This document shows positions 52,655 through 62,971 of a stretch of DNA of 64,000 nt, piece after piece. The notes under the pieces were generated by a model that was not told where the DNA came from, did no database searches, and worked only from the letters and a program-made list of their open reading frames with translations. The number at the start of each line of letters is the position of its first letter. The stretch's first letter is position 1. This DNA is from Undaria pinnatifida (lineage: Eukaryota; Sar; Phaeophyceae; Laminariales; Alariaceae), in the NCBI GenBank assembly GCA_012845835.1, contig JABAKD010000100.1, positions 129,001 through 193,000 on the forward strand. Reading direction: 5' to 3'. Position numbers and translations under genes: made by a program.

Positions 52655-53245
52655 TCTATTTGCGGACCCGCGGGCTCGACCCGCGGGGCGCCTGCACGGC
52701 ATCAATGGCTCTCAGCTGTAAGTTTGAAAAAGGCGGATCCGCGGGCCAGATCCGCGGGTTTGACCCGCGGGTCGGCCCAAAACAACTCGCGAGTCATGAT
52801 GGTTTGACCCGCAAGGTGACCCGTATCTCGCGGGTCACGACCCGACCCGACCCGCGAGATTTTGAAAACCTCTTGACCCGACCCGACCCGCCCCGCGAGA
52901 TTTTTAAACCTCTTGACCCGACCCGACCCGACCCGACCCGCGAGATTTTGAAGCCTCTTGACCCGACCCGACCCGACCCGATCCGACCCGCGAGATTTTG
53001 AAACCTCTTGACCCGACCCAACCCGACCCGCGAGACTTTGAAAACCTCTTGACCGGACCCGACCCGACCCGACCCGACCCGACCCGACCCGACCCGCGAT
53101 ATTTTGAAGCCTCTTGACCCGACCCGACCCGACCCGCGAGATTTTGAAAACCTCTTGACCCGACCCGACCCGACCCGTGAGATATTGAAACGTAATGACC
53201 CGACCCGACTCGACCCGCGAGATTTCGAAACCCCCTTGACCCGTG
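52655..53245. repeat. (GACCC)n minisatellite with GCGAGATTTTGAAACCTCTT spacers
   Basis: About eight to nine modules, each of 3-9 GACCC pentamers followed by CGCGAGATTTTGAAACCTCT or a variant. The array begins diffusely at 52655 (GACCCGCGGG words). The ORFs over it (VGSGRVGSRG-type on the minus strand, RPDPTRP-type on the plus strand) are read-outs of the pentamer. The C-rich plus strand means the minus strand has GGGTC runs. Confidence 0.95.
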
Positions 53246-54103
53246 AAAAGCCCTGGTAATATTTACAAACAAGATGTAGATATTAATCTTTTTTTGTTAT
53301 TTTTTCATTACTCAGCAGAACACCTTCCCCTGAAAACAGAAAACTACCGGGTAAACGTCTACGTAGAGTCTGTCTATTGGTATCGCATGCAAACAAAAAC
53401 AATAGTATACTTTGGACGTCAGTCCCGCTCATACCTGGCACAACCCACAACGGCACTCAAAAAATAATTAGTAGTGAAACACCAACCTTGTCTACGCAAG
53501 ATCCACCCGAAACGCAAAGTTGGGGGTCGCTCAAGGCGGCGATCTCGGTGTCACCCTTGCGCGAGAACACAGGGCGAAGGCCAGGGAGCGGGGCTGGCGA
53601 TAGGAGTGGGCAAACAAGAAACGGGGAAAGGCCTCCTGCCCAAGAGACTAAAGTCTAAGTCTGGTCATCATCGCCCTGACGTATGTGTGCTTTACCCGTG
53701 GCCGTAAGTAGCTAGCGTAGGACCGCTCGGACTTGTTCGCCTTTCTGTGTTCTCTCCTCATTGCCCCTTATGCACTTGCTGCCCTCTTATGTCCCTAATG
53801 CCGTGTTTCTGTCTGTCTCCAGCATCTGCTAGTATGGGTTTTTAGTTTCCTTTCCGTGCTTTTTCATTCTCTTTACTATTTATTTTCCAACTGACGCGGG
53901 TCCTTCGTACGCTTTTCGTGTTGGTAGCATTGGCTGGTTGGTTAGTTTAATTGTTCGCCCCCCCCCCTCCCCCCTACGAGAAACTCTAGGCATTGTTGGG
54001 TTGGCGTCGAGCGGCAACGACGATGTAAAACAACCCACCAGACACCGACGTGCAACATGCACATTGCGCAAAACAGAAACAGACATGGAACAACTTAACT
54101 AAC
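53246..54103. other. No gene recognised
   Basis: ORFs up to 93 codons over 53377-53707 overlap in two frames. There is a C-run at about 53960-53980. Nothing assigned. Confidence 0.45.
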
Positions 54104-54240
54104 CAGTTGTTTTTTTCCATACCAAAACACCTACCAGATTTACACATGGACTAAATAACTCAGGTAACCGTAAATTTTTTCCACCATACAAAAACACAAT
54201 CCAGAGTTAGATATGAAACAACTCCACTAAGACCGATGAC

Positions 54241-55044
54241 AATTTGACGCCGATAGTTTGGCCAAAAACTTTCCAAACTTTTTTACGGGGGTTATTTGCT
54301 GTAAGATTCCGGGTACCGTCGCTATGGGGGAAAAAATGACTAAAACATTTTTTTTCTGGCACGTTTTTTGGTCATGCGATCCAACAGGTCAATCTGTCTA
54401 TTTTTCATCAAGCCTTGATCAACACTGCCCACTAAACACGATTGACCTTCGATCTCGAGATCGAGACACCCCATGGTCACTCCTCTTCGTTCCGGACAAG
54501 GCCACATGAGTGTAGGTGACAGCACTAAAGAATTGATCTCGATCCATGCCCTAGGGCGTGAGAGGTTGCTTGTGTTGTCCTGTGGTCTTCCGTTACGCCC
54601 TCTCAAAAGTCTGTTTTTTGCCCGTTGGGAGACGATGGAGAGCTTTTGTCTCAGTTTCCTACAAACCGGCCGCCAAATGTGTTATAAACAGAAGCCCGAT
54701 CGGCGCCCGCCACAAATCCTCCGCCGTAGAGTGAGCGCTGTACACCAAGGGGGGGTCGGAGCCGCTAACGAGCTCGCCACGTTCAGAGTTCACGACGCTG
54801 TCGTTGATTTCGTCAAACGAAGTGTGTGGAGAACATGAAATCACGCCGCGTCTAATCCAATATGTGCTTGAGAATTTCTCAAGCCGATGTTGGCCTAGTT
54901 TGCCGCGAGAAATCGTTATTTTCCGGAATTCTGGGAAGTTTCAAAAACAAAAACTACCAAATTAGGTCCATAGGCGCCCGTTTAGGCAAAGTTTGGCTGG
55001 GATCTTCGGGGATCTCAAACTTTTGGCCTTCCATTGTCACCGGT
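54241..55044 (+). pseudogene. Unassigned coding-like unit, copy 1
   Basis: Segments reading SSLDQHCPLNTIDLRSRDR, then (another frame) MSVGDSTKELISIHALGRER and LLVLSCGLPLRPLKSLFF, are shared at protein level with copy 2. Frames change between segments, so either coding capacity is lost or this was never coding. No domain recognised. GC content is higher than in the flanking minisatellite. Confidence 0.3.
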
Positions 55045-55245
55045 CTAACCAGTTTATTTTACCTTCCCAAAACACAAAACAAAATTAGACATGGAACAAC
55101 TGAACCAACCATTCCTTTTTATCTCATACCAAAACACAAACCAGATTTACACATGGAATTGACTGCATACACCATTTTTGGCTCCCCGTAACAAGTCACA
55201 AAACAGAGATAGACACGAAACAAATTAAGTAAGACTGATTACAAT

Positions 55246-56030
55246 GGAAAGCCGATAGTTTGGCCAAAACGTTTCCAAACTTTTCTTGGGGTGCTGAAAG
55301 ATTCCGGGCAACGTCGTTATGGGGAAAAAACGATTAATATGTTTTCTGGCTCTTTGGTCATGCGGTCAAACAGGTCAGTTTGTATATTTTCCATTACGCC
55401 TTGATCAACATTGCCCACCAAACACGATTGACCTTCGATCTCGAGATAGACAACCCATGGTCACTGCTCTTCGCTCCGAACAATGTCACATGAGTGAAGG
55501 TGACAGCGTTGAAGAGTTCATCTCGACCCATGCCCTAGGGCGCGAGAGGTTGTTTGTGTTGTCCTGTGATCTTCCGTCACATCCTCTAAAAATTCTGTTT
55601 TTACGCCCGTTGGGAGACGATAAAGAGTTTTTGTCTTAGTTTTCTACACACCAGCCGCCAAATGTGTTTTAAACAGAAGCCTGATCGGCGCCCGCCACAA
55701 ATCACCGGCCGTAGAGTGAGCTACACCAAGGGGGCGTCGGAGCCCCTAACCAGCTCGCCACGTTCAGAGTTCACGACGCTGTCGTTGATTTCGTCGAACG
55801 AAGCGTGTGGAGAGCACGAAATTGCGTCGCGTCTAATCCATGATTTGCTTGAATTTCCCAAGCAGATGTTGGCCAAGATCGCCGCGAGAAATCGTTTTTT
55901 TCCGGAGTTCCGGAAAGTTGATTTTTTTTTTACAAAATTGGGCCCATAGGCGACCGTTCAGGAAGAGTTTGGCTGGGATCTTCGGGCATTTCGAACATTT
56001 GGCGTTCCATTGTCACCGGTGTAAGCAGTG
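55246..56030 (+). pseudogene. Unassigned coding-like unit, copy 2
   Basis: Shows RLDQHCPPNTIDLRSRDR and MSEGDSVEEFISTHALGRER in one frame (55319-55639), then SEFTTLSLISSNEACGEHEI and HDLLEFPKQMLAKIAARNRF in another (55662-55949). The second segment is the more protein-like and also partly present in copy 1 in a different frame. Unassigned. Confidence 0.3.
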
Positions 56031-56563
56031 TTTTTCCTCCCCATACCAGGGTACCAACCATATTTTGACATGGAATAACTCGGCTATTTTCTTTTTTTTT
56101 TGCATACCGAAACAAAACCAGATCCAGACATGAAATAATTCCACCAACCAGTACTTTTTCTACCATCCCAGAACGCAAAACAGATAAGACATGGAACAAC
56201 TAAACAAACCATTCTTGTTTTCCATACCAAAATACTAAGCAAATTTAGACTTGAACTGACTCAATTAACCATTTTTGTTTCCCTATAACAAGTCGCAAGA
56301 CGGATATAGATACGAAATAATTCGACTAACCACTTTTTTTCATACCAAAATACAAACCAGCTTTAGACATGAAATGACTCAATGACTCATTTTTTCGTTT
56401 CCCTCTACCAAAACACAACCGGATATAGACATGGAAGAACTCAACCACCCACTTTTTTTATTCCCATACCAAAAAACAAAACGAGATACAGACGTGACAT
56501 AACTCGACTATCCATTTTTTATCATACCAAAGCAAAAACAAGATTTAGGCACGACATAAAACA

Positions 56564-56572
56564 AATTTATAG
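56564..56572. repeat. 9-bp target-site duplication, left (AATTTATAG)
   Basis: Identical 9 bp lie at 59257-59265, outside the right terminal inverted repeat. Confidence 0.92.
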
Positions 56573-57321
56573 GGGAAATTGACAAAATTGGGTACAACCG
56601 GGTGGTTTCTGAACAAAATCGGGTACCTTTTTTTCCGCGACGGGGCGCGCTTACGTACGCCTGCAAAACGCCTCCAACTCGCCTTCTGGCGCCTGAACTA
56701 ACTGCGCCTTGTGTACGCGCAGCACCCCAAACCGTTTTTTCGGCGTTCGAACCCTCAAAACGGCGCCAATGACGGCCCCCAAAAAGTGCTCTCGACGGAC
56801 AACCCGATTTTGTTCAGGAACACACCGGGTATACCCCGCCCTGTGCTTCGATTTCATCATCTACCCGATTTTGGCCATACTGCACCCGTTTTTGTTCACT
56901 TGCAAAACCCGCGTAGACACGGAAACGGACGACATCTCCCCGCAACCCAGCTGTGGAAGATCCCGCACACAACTAGCAACTTGCCGACTGTCATGCGACC
57001 ACAGCAGCACTGCTAACTTCCCGGCCCACAATCCCGCCCCGATGCAACCGCACTGCGAAGAATGGTGGCATGGCGGTGAGCGCGGACACCCAACCAAGAT
57101 CCGGCGCTAGGACGAAAAGACAAGACCATATTGTTGTTTGTTGTTTTCTCACATTAACTCTTGTCAAAAATCTAGAGTCCGTGGTCACACAAAGGTGCTG
57201 GAGCCCTAGAAAGATCCGAAAAACCAAGTGAAATAAAAATTCGTCAGGGAAATACTACGCTTTCCCGCCTAAAAACGCATGATATGGAAGAAGGCGCCCA
57301 AGTGAAAAGGACAAATGTGCA
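56573..57321. repeat. MULE left terminal inverted repeat, 749 bp
   Basis: Contains several copies of a CCCGATTTTGTTC/GAACAAAATCGGG motif near the tip (about 56578, 56602, 56808, 56868, 56885). The ORFs here are mirrored in the right arm because the arms match, so conservation between them is not evidence for coding. The inner end holds GTTTTCTCACATTAACTC and GTGGTCACACAAAGGTGCTG, found also at 63634 and, decayed, at 18750. Confidence 0.93.
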
Positions 57322-58504
57322 AACTAAACTCACATGGCCGCGGGTATCCACTCAACTACAGCATTGAGTTCCCCCGTCCCCACAACTAACCAACTCGTAC
57401 ATGTAGAGACGGTCCACTGTTGGCGATTTGGTCCTCACAACAACACGCGTCAGACAAGCCTGAGGGTGCCTGTTTTCGGAGAACTTCGTGTTTTTCCCAA
57501 AAAATAACGTATGTATCCTCCCTTCCCCGGAGCATGTATGGCGGTGGGGTGCTTCGAAGTACTTCGCGTAACTCAGCAAAACTACTTGTACTTCGTAGTA
57601 CAGCTGTTGCGTGTGTGTATGCGTTCACAGTATGTGTTAGCAGTCCACTGCGTGTTCGCAGCACAGTATGTGCTCGCAGTACAGTAGTAGTATGTGTTCG
57701 CATCACAGTATATATATGTTCGCGTTATTGAGTACGTGTTCGCAGTAGGTGTTTGCAGTACAGAATGAATGTGTTCGCACTACAGCATGTGTTTGCGGTA
57801 GTATGTGTTCGTTCCCATAAAAAGAGAGAGAAATGTGCGACGTCATAGTACCAAGCAGCAAGGTAATCTGTCTACTCGTCGTATCTACCAAAGGTGCTAT
57901 AAGAGCAATGGAAAGCGTCATTTGACACGTGCAATGAATAATAATCTGATGCTATAGACCAACCAAAAATGCTTGCTTGCGTGCATGCGTGACCTGCAAA
58001 GTAGTAGCGCGCGGTGTGCGGGATGAGTTGACCGAATCGAACAATCATGACAAAACCCATTACCCCGTACGTGCGTACCTGGAAATGTTTCCGACTACTA
58101 CGAGTAGTACTCGTACCTGGATTTCATTTCCCACATTTTCCATTCAGTTTTCTTCGCTCGTTCGGAGGGACAAAGCGCCTTGTTCTTTCACCTTTTTTCT
58201 CTCCGCTGTACTTGGAACTAGTTATCATGGACACGCATCATTCTACACGGACGCCCATCCCCGTAAACGTATATGTCGAGTACGAAGTACGAGATTAAAA
58301 GGGAGGGGATACTCGAACGAGAAAAATTCCGGACGAAAGAGAAATATTTCCTCGAATGGAGTGTGGATGACGGAATGAAAACCCGTTTCGGTTGAGGTCT
58401 AGGTACCGTTGTGGTCCTCGTACGAAATTAATGAGAGGTTAGCATCAAAGTGGTCAGATAATTATTGGTATGTAAATTGGGGTATATTTGTTGGTTATAC
58501 CGAG
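57322..58504. other. MULE internal region
   Basis: Begins with CACATGGCCGCGGGTATCCA and CCCACAACTAACCAACTCGT, shared with 18545-18640. It includes a minisatellite of about 20 bp (AGTATGTGTTCGCAGTACAG-like, 57600-57815) and single-copy sequence with small ORFs (58047-58378). No transposase motif. Confidence 0.8.
57600..57815. repeat. TATGTGTTCGCAGTACAG minisatellite
   Basis: About ten irregular copies of a 17-22-bp unit, with TATGTG, TTCGCAGTA and CAG cores. Confidence 0.85.
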
Positions 58505-59256
58505 TGCACATTTGACCTTTTCACTTGTGCGCCTTCTTCCGTATCATGCGTTTTTAGGCGGGAAAGCGTAGTATTTCCCTGACGAATTTTTATTTCACTT
58601 GGTTTTTCGGATCTTCCTAGGGCTCCAGCACCTTTGTGTGACCACGGACTCTAGATTTTTGACAAGAGTTAATGTGAGAAAACAACAAACAACAATATGG
58701 TCTTGTCTTTTCGTCCTAGCGCCGGATCTTGGTTGGGTGTCCGCGCTCACCGCCATGCCACCATTCTTCGCAGTGCGGTTGCATCGGGGCGGGATCTTTG
58801 TGGGCCGGGAAGTTAGCAGTGCTGCTGTGGTCGCATGACAGTCGGCAAGTTGCTAGTTGTGTGCGGGATCTTCCACAGCTGGGTTGCGGGGAGATGTCGT
58901 CCGTTTCCGTGTCTACGCGGGTTTTGCAAGTGAACAAAAACGGGTGCAGTATGGCCAAAATCGGGTAGTTGATGAAATCGAAGCACAGGGCGGGGTATAC
59001 CCGGTGTGTTCCTGAACAAAATCGGGTTGTCCGTCGAGAGCACTTTTTGGGGGCCGTCATTGGCGCCGTTTTGAGGGTTCGAACGCCGAAAAAACGGTTT
59101 GGGGTGCTGCGCGTACACAAGGCGCAGTTAGTTCAGGCGCCAGAAGGCGATTTGGAGGCGTTTTGCAGGCGTACGTAAGCGCGCCCCGTCGCGGAAAAAA
59201 AGGTACCCGATTTTGTTCAGAAACCACCCGGGTGTACCCGATTTTGTCAATTTCCC
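58505..59256. repeat. MULE right terminal inverted repeat, 752 bp
   Basis: Inverse of 56573-57321. Differences include a few substitutions and single-base indels (for example GGATCTTTGTGGGCC against GGCCCACAATCC). Confidence 0.93.
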
Positions 59257-59265
59257 AATTTATAG
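59257..59265. repeat. 9-bp target-site duplication, right (AATTTATAG)
   Basis: Matches 56564-56572 exactly. Confidence 0.92.
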
Positions 59266-59850
59266 TTCGTATTGATACCTGGTATATATTTTCTCCTATA
59301 TTGCAATATACTGTAGGTATAGAGAGCATAAAATATAGACTAGAACCGGGCATGACGGCGGACCACCCTACATGCACAAACATAGATACCGGTACAGCAA
59401 GGTTATCCCGACATGTTCTATGCACATGAAGGTTGGGTCTTGTGGTGAGATACCAGGAAAACATTACCGATTTCCATTGGGCGGTGGAAATCTGGCCTGC
59501 CATCACCCTAAAATCCCCAACACTAGGTGCACATACCATGCGCCGAATGAAGGGGGGGGGTGGATGATGCATGGCAATACGATAGAGTAAACGACGTACA
59601 GGACATCCAGATGTGTGAGTAAGACTTTGTCATATGCAAGCCGTCCAAGAACCTCGCATGGTAAAAATGACCTCCCTGGAGGAAGGTAATCAGTACAGCA
59701 GAGGGGCAAGAAAATAGATGATACGATCGTGGGACGCCAGGAAGGTTACCATGCAGATCGCCTGACACAAACGTGGGGTACTTGTGTTGAGGATGCTGAA
59801 CTCGGCTCCAGGTTACGAGCTCGTGTTGGAGACACTACTTCATAAAAATA
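59266..59850. other. No gene recognised
   Basis: The ORFs of up to 171 codons on the minus strand start inside the MULE arm and are chance extensions. Nothing assigned. Confidence 0.5.
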
Positions 59851-59852
59851 TT

Positions 59853-60310
59853 CCAAGGACGTCAGCCGTGAGTTCGACGAATTTCGGGTCAATACTCATC
59901 TTTGCAAGCTGCGTTGTTGGTACTTGTAATATACTATGTGGGTGAGTTTTTTCATAATGGGAGGGGTCATATTGTTCTGTTAACAAACCAAACACATATT
60001 TATACGAGTATATACATATTTTATACGAAACATTTCAAGGACGTCAGCCGTGAGTTCGACGAATTTAAGGTCAACATTCATATTTGCAAGCTGCGTTGTT
60101 GGTACTTGCAATATACTATATGAGTGAGTTTTTATTCGGAGGGGTCCTATTTCTTGTTCACTATAGTGGTAAGTGTTGGTAATTTCACTTTAGGTGGGGA
60201 ATTTCGAGCTACTATAGATCTAACATCACATCTATTTTACAAATTTATTCCTGTAGTTTCCATTATACTTCTCTATCACATGTATGGTAGGCGGTTTATT
60301 TTGTTTTTTC
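59853..60310 (+). repeat. Dispersed repeat U, two direct copies
   Basis: Copy 1 at 59853-59985 is truncated. Copy 2 at 60030-60310 is longer. Both start AAGGACGTCAGCCGTGAGTT and run through TTGCAAGCTGCGTTGTTGGT, ATATACTAT and GAGGGGTC. Copy 2 continues with AGGTGGGGAATTTC and TGTAGTTTCCATTATACTTC. The inverted relative lies at 35755-36118. Confidence 0.88.
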
Positions 60311-60784
60311 TCCCCCCCGGCTTTAATATCGGGAGGAGTACGAATACCGAATATTATTGATGTTATATGTTACTCTTCATACAGCATTCGAAAATGAAAG
60401 TCGGCTACTCCCCCGAAGAAAATAAATAAATATATATATATAGATTACCAGGTATATAATAAAAGTTAGTGTAGTCGGCCGGCAAAATAACTGATAGACA
60501 CCAGACCTTCACCAGACGCGTGCTACGATGGAGGTAGCACTTTTCGTCTGAAATGTTTTCTGAATAACGGGGCTCCTTAAACCAAAATTGTCGGAAAAGG
60601 TGATTGTTTTGCACTATTCTGGTCGTGTACCTCGGCCATGGAATTTTTCATGCGCTAGCAGTGTTGGTTTCTCCAAATCAGTTTTTGGGAGAGTTCTTGA
60701 GCTCCAAAATTGAGGAAACCTCGAGGGAAAAGTGGTGCACCTCTATCGTAGCACGCGTCAACTGGTACTAGGATTGGGAACTCC
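60311..60784. other. No gene recognised
   Basis: (TA)n run at about 60428-60442. GAGGTAGCACTTTT... and CTATCGTAGCACGCGTCAAC words near 60530 and 60745 form a loose inverted pair around CGCGT. Otherwise single-copy. Confidence 0.4.
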
Positions 60785-61384
60785 CAGACACTTGAACATT
60801 TCCCACTACCAACAATATGAAAAACAAGCTGGAGATATTCTCGGAGGAGATTAATAGAGAGACGCTGAGGAAGGTTGGATGGGAAAGGAAAGATTGGAAC
60901 AGTAAATCAATAATACTGTAGTGCTGATATTTGGAGTTCCTAGCCACATGACGAGAATAGAGTTCAAGAAGAAGTGCAACGAAGTAGGACTGTACTGCTT
61001 TGCAATAGGAAAAGTAGAAAGGGAGGGAGAGCATTCAGAGCCATGCTAACACCGAAGGCGAGCACGGAGTGGCAGATGATAGACACAGAAAAGGTGTCGG
61101 CATGGGTGAGAAGTCTAGGATGGAGATTATGTATAGCTAATGGAATAGCGAAACTAAGACGAAGTTCTAGAGTAAATGGAGACATAAGGAGGCAGGAGAT
61201 AGGAGATAGTAAATGGCCCAAAGGATATGGGGGAGAACAGTGGTGGTGTAGAACAAAGACGAAGCCAGAAACAGAAGCGGAAAGACAGTTGACAGTACTT
61301 GTATAGAGAATAGGAGTACTGAAGGCGGAGAAGGAATAATAGACAAAAGTAGAGTGGATAGCCGAGCGAAAAAGAAGCTGAGAA

Positions 61385-61880
61385 TAGGATAATGGGACGT
61401 ATGTGGATTCGCCGCGGAACAGCGCAAAAGGCTAGAAATAGTCGAACAAGTAAGTAATCGCGGCCTAGATATAGTGGGAACTTAAGAGTCGTGGGAGAAA
61501 AAAGAGGGAGAAAGAGGATGCAAAGCTGGAAAGTACGCATGGATAGGGGAAAAGATAAGGGGACGGGATAGCAAGAATAGGCGGCGGGGGGAGTAGGATT
61601 CCCAGTCAAATAATTATGGTGTGACATAATACAGTTGATCGAAGCCACAAAATTAAACAAAAACATATGGTTGAGGGTACCAGGGGAGAGGGGAGCGAAA
61701 CATTTTTTCTGAGGAAACATCTACATTCCGCCAGAGTCGAAGAGTACGGTAAAAGAGTTACAGAAGAAGTTCGGGGAGATTACAGTAGATCTACAAAAGT
61801 ACAATAGGCAAGTAGTAGTAGTGGGAGATTTAAAATCAAGAATCGGGAAGGCAAGCAACCCGAATGAAAACATTAGACCA
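61385..61880 (+). pseudogene. LINE endonuclease (exonuclease-endonuclease-phosphatase fold) remnant
   Basis: In shifting frames: EIVEQVSNRGLDIVGT, then ESWEKKEGERGCKAGKYAWI, GEKIRGRDS, a NKNIWLRVPGERGA segment, STVKELQKKFGEITVDLQKY and VVVVGDLKSRIGKASNPNEN. The catalytic block usually ending GDFN of the family reads GDLKSRIG here, so a key Asn is lost. This enzyme nicks target DNA to prime reverse transcription. Confidence 0.75.
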
Positions 61881-61944
61881 CGTGTACACATAAGGTAACA
61901 TAATTCAAGGTAGGAAATACGCCCGGTTAACGACGTACTGCTTC

Positions 61945-62095
61945 TTCCTAGATGTTCATAAAGCCTATGGCACAATGTGGAGGAATGGGTTGTGGAAAAA
62001 GATGTGGGAAATCAGGAACAGAGGAAAAAGATGTGGAGAATGACGAAAAATATGACGGAATGTGCGAGAAATGCTGTGACGCTGGACGGGAAAAC
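61945..62095 (+). pseudogene. LINE reverse transcriptase palm fragment
   Basis: Reads FLDVHKAYGTMWRNGLWKKM and WEIRNRGK, then frames shift to MTKNMTECARNAVTLDGK. This is the LINE motif F-x-D-x-x-K-A-Y-D-T-V-W-R at the first catalytic Asp. The expected second Asp (YDTVW) is Gly here. Confidence 0.75.
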
Positions 62096-62110
62096 CGGAT
62101 GAACTATTTT

Positions 62111-62504
62111 ATTTGTATTTTGTTTCGAGCACAGGTACTTCGATCAAGACCATGGAGGAACAACCACAAAAAATAGGCGATGCACTTGTACATTTAGCGT
62201 TGGTTCCCAGCTTTAACCTGCGTTGAGTGCGGAATCAAGGCTTTTGAGCTCAGCCTTTTGTGCTAAAGTATCGTCCGGAAGAGACTGAGGGGAACCAGAG
62301 GGGCGTAGTGACATGTTCACGTACATTGCCAAGCTGTTCACGTGCTGAAAAACTGAAAGACTTCCTTCGTCTGCGGCTACCATACTTCAGGTGAATCTTG
62401 ATAAACGCGTTTTATGTACGACGAGAAAGAAAAGAAGAAGAGCTGAAATAAGGCTGGAATCAAGTGCTGCTGCTCAAGAAAATTTACATGTCAGCAAGGA
62501 TGGA
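62111..62504. other. No gene recognised
   Basis: May be LINE 3' sequence, but no tail is evident. Confidence 0.4.
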
Positions 62505-62825
62505 ACGCGTACTATTAGTATTAATACCAGGCAGTACTTAATACTACTACTATTAAATAGTAGCACTAGTACTTAGTACTAGTACTACTAGTACTCGTAA
62601 TTTTAGTAGTACTACTAAGTACTAGTACTAAGTACTATTAAAAGTACTACTAGTACTAATGGTACTAGTAGTACTAGTAGTACTTTAAGTACTAGTACTA
62701 GTACTAAAGCTACTGGTACTACTAATACTACCACTGGTACTAGTACTAGTACGCAGCTGCAGTGCTGCTACTGCTGCTTCTACTACTACAACTACCACTA
62801 CTACTACTACTACTACAAGTAGTTA
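62505..62825. repeat. ACTAGTACT-rich and (TAC)n simple repeat
   Basis: More than 30 copies of AGTAC/ACTAGT words, largely palindromic, grading at 62750-62820 into CTGCTAC and ACTACTACT triplets. Confidence 0.95.
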
Positions 62826-62971
62826 AGTACTGTATATAATTTGTCTCATATATGCTTTCGCTCTCTTTCTCTTGCGTGACCCTCTTTTGGTCTGATTTCG
62901 CCTGTTTTTTACCGTTTGTTTCCTTGTACGTTGTTGTGTGCTTTTGGGTTCTACGCTCACTTTTTACTCTC

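Larger units (their letters stand above)
54104..56572. repeat. Higher-order repeat: about 1-kb unit twice, separated by an about 65-70-bp minisatellite
   Basis: The minisatellite unit contains CATACCAAAACACAAACCAG, ATTTAGACATGGAACAACT and CAACTAACCATTTTTT. It occurs about twice at 54104-54240, three times at 55045-55245, and about eight times at 56030-56572. Between these blocks the longer unit occurs at 54241-55044 and 55246-56030 (landmark CGATAGTTTGGCCAAAA at 54251 and 55253, offset about 1002 bp). The Mutator-like element is inserted at the right end of the last minisatellite block. Confidence 0.9.
56573..59256. mobile_element. Mutator-like element (MULE), non-autonomous, long terminal inverted repeats
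   Basis: Ends are GGGAAATTGACAAAAT at 56573 and its inverse ATTTTGTCAATTTCCC ending at 59256. Arms 56573-57321 and 58505-59256 are nearly identical inverted copies of about 750 bp. Flanks carry a perfect 9-bp duplication. A 9-bp target duplication with very long TIRs starting in G-run is the established signature of the Mutator superfamily. The 1.2-kb middle has no transposase, only ORFs of up to 133 codons with no motif. So it is non-autonomous. High arm similarity and the intact target duplication indicate a recent insertion. Confidence 0.93.
60785..62110 (+). mobile_element. LINE-type non-LTR retrotransposon, degenerate and internally deleted
   Basis: A Lys/Glu-rich leading part (60815-61380, with VLIFGVPSHMTRIEFKKKC and MQRSRTVLLC-like frames) is followed by an APE-type endonuclease fragment and then, after a short gap, by a reverse transcriptase fragment. 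The spacing between endonuclease and RT (about 70 bp) is far shorter than in intact LINEs, which need several hundred codons between them. So the middle is deleted. There are many stops. The base composition (purine-rich plus strand) differs sharply from neighbours, as expected for a LINE sense strand. Confidence 0.78.

Noticed and set aside
51590-53245. Telomeric repeat
   Set aside because: CGGGT pentamers do not match any telomere repeat I know, the array is internal, changes orientation and is interspersed with spacers.
51746-53272. Long Gly/Ser/Arg or Arg/Pro/Asp repeat proteins
   Set aside because: They are translations of the GACCC pentamer in arbitrary frames.
56709-57110. Conserved 133-codon protein, because the same ORF appears at 58716-59120
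   Set aside because: The two are the mirrored arms of one inverted-repeat element, so similarity is due to DNA-level duplication, not coding constraint.
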